A stretch of 47,210 nt of DNA from an uncultured Rhodospira sp. (GTDB taxonomy: Bacteria > Pseudomonadota > Alphaproteobacteria > Rhodospirillales > Rhodospirillaceae): positions 1 through 47,210 of the forward strand of contig NZ_CAKZOT010000090.1 in assembly GCF_937138205.1 (NCBI RefSeq), written 5' to 3'. This document shows positions 40,181 to 47,155 of this stretch, one piece after another. The translations under genes and the position numbers were made by a program. The notes beneath the pieces are model-generated. The model ran no database searches, was not told where the DNA came from, and was given only the letters and a program-made list of their open reading frames with translations. Position 1 is the stretch's first letter, and every line of letters begins with the position of its first letter.

Positions 40181-40438
40181 ATGAATATCTCGAAGGTGGA
40201 GCAGCGCGTCCTGCACGTGCTGGCTCAGGGCGGGTGCATCCGCCATGACCGTGGCGACACCGGCCGCGTTCTCGACGTCATCTGTGTGACGCGCGAGGGC
40301 TACACGCTGGCCGACTGCGACCTCGCGATCTTCCACAAGCTGAAAACGAAGCGATTGATCCACTCGGTCAACGGCAAGCCCTACCGGATCTCCCGGCAGG
40401 GGCGCGTAGCCGTGCGAGCCCAAGTCGATAACCGATGA
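40181..40438 (+). CDS. yjhX: YjhX-like toxin (UPF0386)
   Basis: An 85-residue protein, the same length as E. coli YjhX, with the family pattern [19 protein letters not shown], the [10 protein letters not shown] segment and the ending [17 protein letters not shown]. The arrangement suggests a winged-helix-like fold. In databases YjhX is described as the probable toxin of a pair in which the GNAT protein YjhQ is the probable antitoxin. A GNAT gene of the right kind follows after 68 bases, which supports the reading. The ATG at 40181 gives the conserved start. Confidence 0.88.
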   Translation: MNISKVEQRVLHVLAQGGCIRHDRGDTGRVLDVICVTREGYTLADCDLAIFHKLKTKRLIHSVNGKPYRISRQGRVAVRAQVDNR

Positions 40439-40506
40439 GAGACCCACGCCGGCACGACGGTCAACCGCGTGCCGGTGCCCCCTCCCCATGCTCGAAAGAC
40501 AAGACC

Positions 40507-41082
40507 ATGAGCCTGAGTTTTCGCGACACCACCGACGCCGACCTGCCCGTGTTGATGGACATCCACCGGGCGGCGTTTCCCAAGGACACGGAAGCGCGCC
40601 TGACGCGGGACCTGCTGGTCGATCCCACCGCCGCCCCGCTGCTGTCGCTGCTGGCCCTGGACAGCGACGACCCCGGGGCCACGGCCCTGGGCCACATCCT
40701 GTTCACGGCAATCCAGGTGGCGGACGCGCCCGTGCCGCTGCGGGCCTGCGTGCTGGCGCCCCTGGGCGTTCGGCCCGAGGCCCAGCGCCGGGGCGTCGGC
40801 GGGGCGCTCATCCGTGCCGGTCTGGACCGGCTGCGCGGTGACGGGATCGATCTGGTCGTGCTGGCCGGCCACCCGGGATACTACCCGCGCTTCGGGTTCC
40901 GACCGGCGTTTCCGCTGGGTCTGGTGCCCCCGATCCCGTTCCCGCCGGAGTACGCGGACGCCTGGATGGCCTGCGTGCTGCGCCCCGACCTGCCAGACGC
41001 GGCGGTGCGCGGGCACGTAACCTGGGCGGAAACCTTCAGTCGGCCGGAATACGCGCCGGATCCGCCGCCCGTCGAGGCCTAG
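40507..41082 (+). CDS. yjhQ: GNAT acetyltransferase, YjhQ-like
   Basis: A 191-residue acetyltransferase of the GNAT fold. The acetyl-CoA loop is visible as GVRPEAQRRGVGGALI, preceded by an ALGHILFTAIQV strand and followed by AGHPGYYPRFGFRPA. That pattern, and its position directly behind the YjhX-like gene, match YjhQ, the presumed antitoxin partner. The ATG at 40507 is chosen because the family start follows directly. Its TAG stop forms part of an 8-base inverted repeat that borders the palindrome cluster, so the last residues may have been set by that element. Confidence 0.82.
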   Translation: MSLSFRDTTDADLPVLMDIHRAAFPKDTEARLTRDLLVDPTAAPLLSLLALDSDDPGATALGHILFTAIQVADAPVPLRACVLAPLGVRPEAQRRGVGGALIRAGLDRLRGDGIDLVVLAGHPGYYPRFGFRPAFPLGLVPPIPFPPEYADAWMACVLRPDLPDAAVRGHVTWAETFSRPEYAPDPPPVEA

Positions 41083-41345
41083 TGCATTGATCCAGACAAA
41101 AGATGCACCGAGCATCATTTGTCTGGATCGAAAATGCACTCGATTCAAAAAGTTGTGCAGCGACGTTTGCCGTCAAGGGTGTAACCCTTGACGGCGTCGC
41201 TGCACTAGAGCAGATCGTGAACACTCTGAATCACCTCGTGTTTCAGGTTGTTCACGTCAATCTGCCCAAAATCAAACAGTGAGGGCGGATTCACGCGTCT
41301 CATTCGGCCCGTGCAGCGGGGTCAAATGAGACGCGATCCGCCCTA
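41079..41345. repeat. cluster of four palindromes between convergent genes
   Basis: Four long hairpins occupy almost the whole gap between yjhQ and the LysE gene. Hairpin one spans 41082-41139 (outer GTGCATT/AATGCAC, inner GATCCAGACAAA with TTTGTCTGGATC). Hairpin two spans 41155-41205, with 22 paired bases and one four-base bulge. Hairpin three spans 41210-41265. Hairpin four spans 41282-41344. CTAGTGCA at 41079-41086 and TGCACTAG at 41201-41208 form an inverted pair around the first two. The stop codons of both neighbours lie at its edges. Confidence 0.88.
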
Positions 41346-41984
41346 GCCGGACACGGATGTCGGCGACCAGAAGGCGCTGATCAACACACCGGCGCCGAAC
41401 AGGATCAGCACCGCGCCGGACCCCCGGTTCAGCCACGACAGCCAGCCCGGGTTGAAGCGCGAGCGCACCGACCCGGCCACCGCGGACAGCACGCCCCACC
41501 ACCCGGCCGAACCCAGGAACACGCCCAGGATCAGCAGGTTGGTGTCGAACGACATGGGATGGCGCATGTGCACCGCCGTGACCGAGGCGAATACGGCCAT
41601 GAAGGCCAGAATGGTGGCCGGATTGGTCAGGGTGATGAGAAAGGTCGACACGAAGTCCCGTACCAGCCCGATGCGGGTGTCCGGGGTGGCCAGCATCTCG
41701 GTCCGCGCCCGCATGGTGTGCCAGCCCAGCCCGATCAGGAACAGTCCGCCGATCAGGCTGAGGACGGTGCGGTGGTTGGTCAGGAAGTCGATGACCAGCG
41801 TTAGGCCCCAGGCCGCCACGGCGCCATAGAACGTGTCGGCCACCGCCGCGCCCAGCCCGGCGACGAAGGCCGCGCCGCGTCCGTCGGCCAGGGCTCGGCG
41901 GATGCACAGCACGCCCACCGGTCCGACCGGTGCTGCGATGGCGAATCCGATGGCGATGCCCTTGACGAGCGGGTAGAGATCCAT
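41343..41984 (-). CDS. LysE family translocator
   Basis: A 213-residue inner-membrane exporter with the family N terminus (GFAIAAPVGPVGVLCIRRAL), about six hydrophobic helices and the central TLTNPATILAFMAVFA segment that corresponds to the NP motif of LysE proteins. It is a different branch from the exporter next to serA. The substrate is unknown. The ATG at 41984 has no strong ribosome site. Its stop codon touches the right arm of the fourth palindrome. Confidence 0.88.
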   Translation of the reverse strand: MDLYPLVKGIAIGFAIAAPVGPVGVLCIRRALADGRGAAFVAGLGAAVADTFYGAVAAWGLTLVIDFLTNHRTVLSLIGGLFLIGLGWHTMRARTEMLATPDTRIGLVRDFVSTFLITLTNPATILAFMAVFASVTAVHMRHPMSFDTNLLILGVFLGSAGWWGVLSAVAGSVRSRFNPGWLSWLNRGSGAVLILFGAGVLISAFWSPTSVSG

Positions 41985-42166
41985 GGGCCGGCCAGGGCTG
42001 AATGGGGCGGGGTGCGCCTCAGGGGCGGGCGCGGGGCGGGACGCCCATCATCACCACGAAGCGCGGCAGGCGCAAGGCAACAGGGGCGCCGTCAGCCCGT
42101 CGTCGAGGCGGGTCGGCCGTGGACCTGCCAGACCAGGTCGGGGAAGACGAGACCCCTGACCGCCGA

Positions 42167-42388
42167 TCACAGACCCTCTTCGGTATCCAGACGGTCGAGC
42201 ACGGCAAGCGCGGCGGTGCGGTCGGCCCGCGCCGCCATGGCGCGGAACCGTGTCTCCACGTCCCAGGCGGTCAGGGCCTGGGTGCTCACTTCCTCGACCA
42301 GCTTGTTCACGCTCATGCCCCGGGACCGGGCCAGCGCCTTCAGGCGGGCCGCCGTGTCGTCGGGGAGACGGATCGTCAGGGTGGTCAT
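42167..42388 (-). CDS. ribbon-helix-helix antitoxin-like protein
   Basis: A 73-residue protein that begins MTTLTIRLPDDTAARLKALA, then RSRGMSVNKLVEE, the pattern of CopG/HicB-type ribbon-helix-helix DNA-binding domains. The C-terminal 30 residues are helical and probably bind a toxin. A toxin of the PIN or RelE type would normally follow, but the next frames on this strand show only short fragments, so it looks like an orphan. It lies 63 bases downstream of the coupled unknown pair on the same strand, so it could also be part of that operon. Confidence 0.8.
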   Translation of the reverse strand: MTTLTIRLPDDTAARLKALARSRGMSVNKLVEEVSTQALTAWDVETRFRAMAARADRTAALAVLDRLDTEEGL

Positions 42389-42451
42389 GACGCAACAGCC
42401 TTGTTGGCGTGTCAGCGCTCAGGCGCAATTGGGGAAAGGGCAGATCAAGCT

Positions 42452-43192
42452 TTAGTGTGGCAACACCTGCGCCTGAGCGCGCGAGAAAGCGATCACTTGC
42501 CCCGCCATGCGCGCAAGCGCCAGATTCGAAGCCTGCCAGTCCTCAGCCTCGTCATCGTAATACACCCTGTGAATGAACGATGCGTTTGGGGCATTCTGGA
42601 CGTCCAGGTGGGCGACGACGCGACCGTTCAAACCATTGGGATCCTGCGTGATCGGGTCAACAAGGACCTTTTCCTCTCCGGACCTATGAAGCAGAACGGA
42701 GAAGTGATGGAGTTTGTTTGATGCGCCAGCGACGCTGTAATCATGCGTTCTTTCGTTCTTTGAGTACGTCTCGCGAATGAAGCTGTTGAAGGTGTCTTTA
42801 AACTTACGGGAACGCTCGACCTTGAGGGTCCTCAGGCCTTCATCCGCCGCTTCCTTTGAAGCATTCGCGACGTAAACGATGGCGCTGGACAGCCGGTCCA
42901 GGGGCACGGGCTTCTCGAGACCGATGGTGCGCCCCTTTGCCACCAATCCGTAGCGCTTGGCATGGCTCGCGAGAAATCGCGCCCAATCGCGGGTTTGGCG
43001 CAAGTGCTGTGTCAGGGTTTCGACGGCCCCGCCATTGTCGTCGACCATGACCTCGCGCGTGCCCGAAACCAGGACCATGACCTTGCTCATGTCGGGATAA
43101 ACGCAATCCGTTGACACCAGAACACCGCCCGGCCAGTCGATGGAATGGCGGGTGGTTTCCAAGGTTGCTAGAACTGGGGGCATGACGGTCAT
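42452..43192 (-). CDS. DUF1828-like protein, second gene of an unknown pair
   Basis: A 246-residue protein. The segment VLVSTDCVYPDMSKVMVLV and the following VMVDDNGGAVETLTQHL resemble DUF1828, found in phage and accessory proteins. The second half (AGASNKLHHFSVLLHRSG, AHLDVQ) resembles its usual companion DUF1829. No catalytic motif is apparent to me, and there is no signal peptide or membrane segment. The start at 43192 overlaps the stop of the upstream gene as ATGA, so they are translated together. Another ATG at 43183 is possible. The region is less GC-rich than its neighbours. The family call is tentative. Confidence 0.7.
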   Translation of the reverse strand: MTVMPPVLATLETTRHSIDWPGGVLVSTDCVYPDMSKVMVLVSGTREVMVDDNGGAVETLTQHLRQTRDWARFLASHAKRYGLVAKGRTIGLEKPVPLDRLSSAIVYVANASKEAADEGLRTLKVERSRKFKDTFNSFIRETYSKNERTHDYSVAGASNKLHHFSVLLHRSGEEKVLVDPITQDPNGLNGRVVAHLDVQNAPNASFIHRVYYDDEAEDWQASNLALARMAGQVIAFSRAQAQVLPH

Positions 43193-43698
43193 AGCAATCT
43201 TGTCCTGGCTGGCAGATCCGGAATCGGGAAATCCGCGACCCGCAGTCCGAAGAGGTCCTCGCAGAACCATCGAAACGCCTGGTCGAAACGGCGAATACGG
43301 GATGGCACGTCATCCGCGTACAGCAGTCGTTGGGGAACGGTGTCGCCGCCTGCGAACAGCTTTCGGTTTTCGGCCCAGGGGTGCCAATGCCATCCGGTCA
43401 GTTGCGCCGGTCCCTTGGAATCCGGAGGATTCTCGTGGGGACGATGGTGGACGCAGTCAACCCTGCAAATATGCTTTGAACCTAGTGTCAAGGCAATCTT
43501 GAACGCAGGTTGGTGCAAGTGTGTTGGATACGCCCAGGACCGAAGCTGATACCCTGACAGGATCCCGTTTACAGAGATTTCCCAGTGGACCACCCGTTCT
43601 TGATGCGGCGTTTCCGCTAGTGAAACCCAATCGCCCTTGCCGACAAGCGCCTTGTTGGGTTCCTCAATAAACGCGTCGATCCGGGCGGCAAGATCCAA
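43189..43698 (-). CDS. unknown protein, first gene of the coupled pair
   Basis: A 169-residue protein that I cannot name with confidence; it may belong to the DUF6978 group. The central part is unusual: ICRVDCVHHRPHENP followed by TGWHWHPWAENRKLF, a histidine-, arginine- and aspartate-rich pattern that could be a metal or catalytic site. The end (RIRRFDQAFRWFCEDLFG) is helical. The start is TTG at 43698 with GGAGG eight bases upstream. No in-frame ATG before it was found. The TGA overlaps the ATG of the next gene by four bases. A 48-residue frame just upstream may be a degraded extension. Confidence 0.65.
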   Translation of the reverse strand: MDLAARIDAFIEEPNKALVGKGDWVSLAETPHQERVVHWEISVNGILSGYQLRSWAYPTHLHQPAFKIALTLGSKHICRVDCVHHRPHENPPDSKGPAQLTGWHWHPWAENRKLFAGGDTVPQRLLYADDVPSRIRRFDQAFRWFCEDLFGLRVADFPIPDLPARTRLL

Positions 43699-43814
43699 GA
43701 CCGCGCCTCCAAAATGTGATCCGACACGGATGCATTGGTAAACCGAGATCGGTCACAATTTTGAAGGCTTGTCCGTCAATATGCAACCGCAATACGACGG
43801 AGCGCCACATTGCC

Positions 43815-43877
43815 TCACCCCTCCACCCTGCGGCTCGCCTTCTTGCGCTCGTGCGGATCGAGGATCTTCTTGCGCAG
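43815..43877 (-). pseudogene. second, degraded copy of the typA 3' end
   Basis: These 63 bases match the last 63 bases of typA (44024-44086) with about six differences, offset by exactly 209 bases. Translated on the minus strand they give LRKKILDPHERKKASRRVEG and a stop, against LRKKILDPHERKKASRKAEG in TypA. Beyond 43877 the similarity ends. This is a remnant, not a gene. The divergence suggests it came from a related typA rather than from a very recent duplication. Confidence 0.85.
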
Positions 43878-43880
43878 CTC

Positions 43881-44016
43881 CGTAGGGCGCGTTTGAAGGC
43901 CGCGCAGCGGCCGCAACGCACCATCCGCGTGCGCCCCGGCGCGATCCATCGGTGCGCCGCCGGCCGCGTCGAGCGCCCTTTGGTCGCACGACGCGACCGT
44001 TCAGGCGCACCCTACG
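43881..44016. mobile_element. MITE-like palindromic element
   Basis: The ends CGTAGGGCGCG (43881-43891) and CGCACCCTACG (44006-44016) are inverted copies with one mismatch. Inside, GGCCGC and GCGGCC form a hairpin, flanked by GGCGCGTT and AACGCACC. CGTAGGGYGCG/AACGCACC words are typical of dispersed palindromic elements. The 136-base unit codes for nothing and lies between the typA remnant and the typA stop codon. Confidence 0.6.
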
Positions 44017-44023
44017 ACTGGAA

Positions 44024-45856
44024 TCACCCCTCCGCCTTCCGGCTTGCCTTCTTGCGTTCGTGCGGATCCAGGATCTTCTTGCGCAGGCGGATGGACGACG
44101 GCGTGACCTCCACCAGTTCGTCGTCCTGGATGTAGGCCAGCGCGTCCTCCAGCGTCATCTTGCGCGGCGGCGGCAGCAGGATGGCGTCGTCCTTGCCCGA
44201 GGCGCGGATGTTGGTCAGCTTCTTGGCCTTGAGCGGGTTGATCTCCAGGTCCTGGCCCCGGTTGTGCTCGCCGATGATCATGCCCTCGTAGACCGCCGCC
44301 CCCGGCTCGATGAACTGCGGTCCCCGGTCGAGCAGGTTGAACAGGGCATAGGCCACCGCCTCGCCGCCGGCGTTGCTGATCAGCACGCCCTCGCGCCGGC
44401 CCTCGATGGGGCCTTTCCAGGGGGCGTAGGCATGGAACAGGCGGTTCATGACGCCGGTGCCGCGCGTGTCGGTGAGGAACTCCCCGTGGTAGCCGATCAG
44501 GCCGCGCGACGGGGCGTGGAACACCACCCGCGTCTTGCCGCCGCCGGAGGGGCGCATTTCCACCAGCTCGGCCTTGCGCTGCGTCATCTTCTCGACGACG
44601 GTTCCCGCGTACTCCTCATCGACGTCGATGTAGACTTCCTCGATCGGCTCCATCTTCTGGCCGGACTCGTCGGTCTTGATCAGCACGCGCGGCCGCGAGA
44701 TGGCCAGTTCGAAGCCCTCGCGGCGCATGGTCTCGATCAAGACGCCGAGCTGCAATTCGCCGCGCCCGGCGACCTCGAAGGCGTCCTTCTCGGCGGTCTC
44801 CGTGACCTTGATGGCGACGTTGCCCTCGGCTTCCCGTTCCAGGCGGGCGCCGATGACGCGGCTGGTGACCTTGGTGCCCTCGCGCCCGGCCAATGGGCCG
44901 TCGTTGACCGAAAAGGTCATGGCCAGGGTCGGAGGATCGATCGGATGCGCCGGCAAGGCCTCGGTCACCTCGGGCGCGCACAGGGTATCGGCCACCGTGG
45001 CCTCGGTCAGGCCGGCGATGGCGATGATGTCGCCCGCCTCGGCCTCGTCCACCGCCACCCGCTCCAGCCCCCGGAAGCTGAGCAGCTTGGAGGCGCGGCC
45101 CTGTTCAATCAGGCTGCCGTCTCGGTGAAAGGCCTTGATCGGCTGGTTGAGGCGGATGCGGCCGCTGTGCACGCGCCCGGTCAGCACGCGGCCCAGGTAC
45201 GGGTCGGCCTCCAGCGTCGTCGCCAGCATGGAAAACGGCGCGTCCAGCACGCGCTCGGGCGGCGGCACGTGGCCCAGGATCAGGTTGAACAGCGGCTCCA
45301 GCGTCAGGCCCTCGGTTCCCGTCTCCACCACCTCCGGGTTGGGCGCCGCCCAGCCGTCACGGCCCGAGGCGTACAGGGTGGGGAAATCGAGCTGGTCGTC
45401 GTTGGCGTCCAGCGCGGCGAACAGATCAAACACCTCGTCGTGCACGGCGTGCGGACGGGCGTCGGATCGGTCCACCTTGTTGATGATGCAGATCGGCCGC
45501 AGGCCCAGGGCCAGCGCCTTGGACAGCACGAACTTGGTCTGCGGCAGGGGGCCTTCTGCGGCGTCCACCAGCAAAACGACACCGTCGACCATGGACAGGA
45601 TGCGCTCCACCTCGCCGCCGAAATCGGCGTGGCCCGGGGTGTCGACGATGTTGATGCGCACGTCGTGCCACGCGACCGAGGTGCACTTGGCCAAAATGGT
45701 GATTCCGCGCTCGCGTTCCAGGTCGTTGGAATCGAGTGCGCGTTCCGCCACCTTCTGGTGCTCGCGGAAGGTGCCGGACTGTTTCAGTAGGGAGTCGACC
45801 AGGGTGGTCTTACCGTGGTCGACGTGGGCGATGATCGCGATGTTGCGCAGATCCAT
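44024..45856 (-). CDS. typA: ribosome-associated GTPase TypA/BipA
   Basis: A translational GTPase that binds the ribosome and helps growth under stress and low temperature. The 610-residue protein has the G1 loop AHVDHGKTT (residues 10-18), the DTPGHADF motif and NKVD. The EF-G-like domains II, III and V follow, and the family-specific C terminus ends in a basic tail. The ATG at 45856 gives the standard start MDLRNIAIIAHVDHGK. Its last 63 bases exist in a second, degraded copy 209 bases downstream. It is preceded on the same strand by the VPLPA-CTERM gene, about 200 bases upstream. Confidence 0.96.
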   Translation of the reverse strand: MDLRNIAIIAHVDHGKTTLVDSLLKQSGTFREHQKVAERALDSNDLERERGITILAKCTSVAWHDVRINIVDTPGHADFGGEVERILSMVDGVVLLVDAAEGPLPQTKFVLSKALALGLRPICIINKVDRSDARPHAVHDEVFDLFAALDANDDQLDFPTLYASGRDGWAAPNPEVVETGTEGLTLEPLFNLILGHVPPPERVLDAPFSMLATTLEADPYLGRVLTGRVHSGRIRLNQPIKAFHRDGSLIEQGRASKLLSFRGLERVAVDEAEAGDIIAIAGLTEATVADTLCAPEVTEALPAHPIDPPTLAMTFSVNDGPLAGREGTKVTSRVIGARLEREAEGNVAIKVTETAEKDAFEVAGRGELQLGVLIETMRREGFELAISRPRVLIKTDESGQKMEPIEEVYIDVDEEYAGTVVEKMTQRKAELVEMRPSGGGKTRVVFHAPSRGLIGYHGEFLTDTRGTGVMNRLFHAYAPWKGPIEGRREGVLISNAGGEAVAYALFNLLDRGPQFIEPGAAVYEGMIIGEHNRGQDLEINPLKAKKLTNIRASGKDDAILLPPPRKMTLEDALAYIQDDELVEVTPSSIRLRKKILDPHERKKASRKAEG

Positions 45857-46000
45857 GGGGTCGCGGAGTCCTGTGGCGCCGGCTGTCAGGCGGGGTGTGT
45901 CGGGAGGTCGAGCGAGGGCTTACACCAGATCCGCCCGGGCGTCACGGGGTGTTGGGACCTCGCGGTGCCAAGGGTGCGCGGCGACACGCGCAGACAGCAA

Positions 46001-46025
46001 AGGGCGCCACGAAGCGCGGCGCCCT
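46001..46025 (-). terminator. terminator-like hairpin after the VPLPA-CTERM gene
   Basis: AGGGCGCC (46001-46008) and GGCGCCCT (46018-46025) pair perfectly around a nine-base loop. On the minus strand the stem is followed by a short TTTG run. It lies about 30 bases after the stop codon of the minus-strand gene. The T run is weak, so termination may be partial. Confidence 0.55.
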
Positions 46026-46053
46026 AAACTTGGGAGTCTCAGTGGGGCAGACG

Positions 46054-46818
46054 TCAGGCTGCGGCCATGGCGAGGCGGTTTTGGTTCATCCAGCGCAGAC
46101 CGGCCAATCCGCCCAGCGCGGTCAGCATGAACCAGACGGCGGCCGGCAGCGGTACGGCGGAGCCGATCTTGATGTCGTCCAGGCCCCATCCGTCGTTTCG
46201 GGCGGTGGCCGACCATTTGAACGACGTGATCGCCTCGTCGAAGCTCATGGAGATGAAAAACAAGCTGCCGTTGCGGTTGGACCCGCCGGCACCCGGGAAT
46301 GTGATTGAGGTGTCGTAGGTCGCGCCCGTGGTCGTCTGAAAGGACAGTTTGCCGGCCACGTCCAGCACGTCTGTCATCCAGAAGCTGATGGTGTCGAACG
46401 CGGTGAGGCCCGAGACGTCCCACACGATCTCCTTGGAGTCGTTGCTGTCGAGCCACTTGCCGGAGCCGGCGAGGTCATTGCTGACGTTGTAGCGGCCCCC
46501 GAACGGCGTGTTCGCGGCGTCCAGGATCGAGATCTCCTGGCCCCGCTGTCCGCCCAGGGTCGACGTGAAGGTGCCCACGGCGCTGTCGATGGCGGGGACC
46601 TCTTCCATGATCTCGTGATTCTCGAAATCCTCGCTGTAGGTGAGCGTCTTGCCCGCCCAGAACGCGGACTCGGCCGCGCGGAACGCCGAATAGTCGGACG
46701 CACTGCCCTTCAGCGTGGTGACGCTGACCAGCGCCGCGCTGGCTGGGGATGCCGTCGCCAGGGCGGCGCCCAGCGTGACGGCGATGGCGGCGACAAACGT
46801 CGAGACCCGATTGGCCAT
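46054..46818 (-). CDS. VPLPA-CTERM sorting domain protein
   Basis: A 254-residue exported protein. A signal peptide covers about residues 1-29 (VAAIAVTLGAALA hydrophobic core). The middle is rich in strands, with no cysteines, and looks like a secreted beta domain. The C terminus has the sorting signal VPLPAAVWFMLTALGGLAG from residue 222, a hydrophobic helix and a short tail with a basic residue. In the known system an exosortase recognises such tails, linking the protein to surface or extracellular matrix production. No exosortase gene is in the window. The function of the passenger domain is unknown. The ATG at 46818 is the natural start. Confidence 0.9.
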   Translation of the reverse strand: MANRVSTFVAAIAVTLGAALATASPASAALVSVTTLKGSASDYSAFRAAESAFWAGKTLTYSEDFENHEIMEEVPAIDSAVGTFTSTLGGQRGQEISILDAANTPFGGRYNVSNDLAGSGKWLDSNDSKEIVWDVSGLTAFDTISFWMTDVLDVAGKLSFQTTTGATYDTSITFPGAGGSNRNGSLFFISMSFDEAITSFKWSATARNDGWGLDDIKIGSAVPLPAAVWFMLTALGGLAGLRWMNQNRLAMAAA

Positions 46819-47155
46819 GGCGGTTTCTCCTCATGTGGCCAGCCGCCAACGCGTTCATGCGAGACAGCCACTGTCGTTGGGGGAGGGCACGCCGGCCCGA
46901 ACCTGCCGCCGGTCGCCGGCGTGGGTAAACAGCCCGGCCCTCCTACCCAATAAGAATCGGGACAAATCCCGACTCCGGCAATCAGCCAGGAGTCAGGCTG
47001 GCCGATCGGTCAGAGCCGGCCTTGCCATTCGATAGGGGTGATCGTGATTGGTGCGGAGCGGCGCCGGCTCCGTTCGCACCCAATGGTACTGCACCGCGCT
47101 GCCACGGTGAGGTCGCGGGGGCGTTGCGAAGAAGCCGTTTCGACGTCAGGAGAAA
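46819..47155. other. intergenic region between tRNA-Arg and the VPLPA-CTERM gene
   Basis: This 337-base region has no supported gene. Several small hairpins are present: GGGTA/TACCC at 46923-46948, TCGGGA/TCCCGA at 46957-46972 and a longer imperfect palindrome at 47047-47084 just downstream of the tRNA. The last may process or end the tRNA transcript. I could not assign a promoter. Confidence 0.45.

Larger units (their letters stand above)
43699..44023. other. scarred region between the unknown pair and typA
   Basis: No intact gene is supported here. On the minus strand a frame from 43810 to 43664 starts after a GGGGTGAGG stretch and encodes MWRSVVLRLHIDGQAFKIV before running past the TTG start of the unknown gene, so it may be a small gene or a frame-shifted leader. 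A degraded copy of the typA 3' end (43815-43877) and a palindromic element (43881-44016) fill the rest. Confidence 0.55.

Noticed and set aside
42019-42207. Toxin gene after the ribbon-helix-helix antitoxin
   Set aside because: All three frames on that strand were read; they give short proline- and arginine-rich stretches without PIN, RelE or HicA features.
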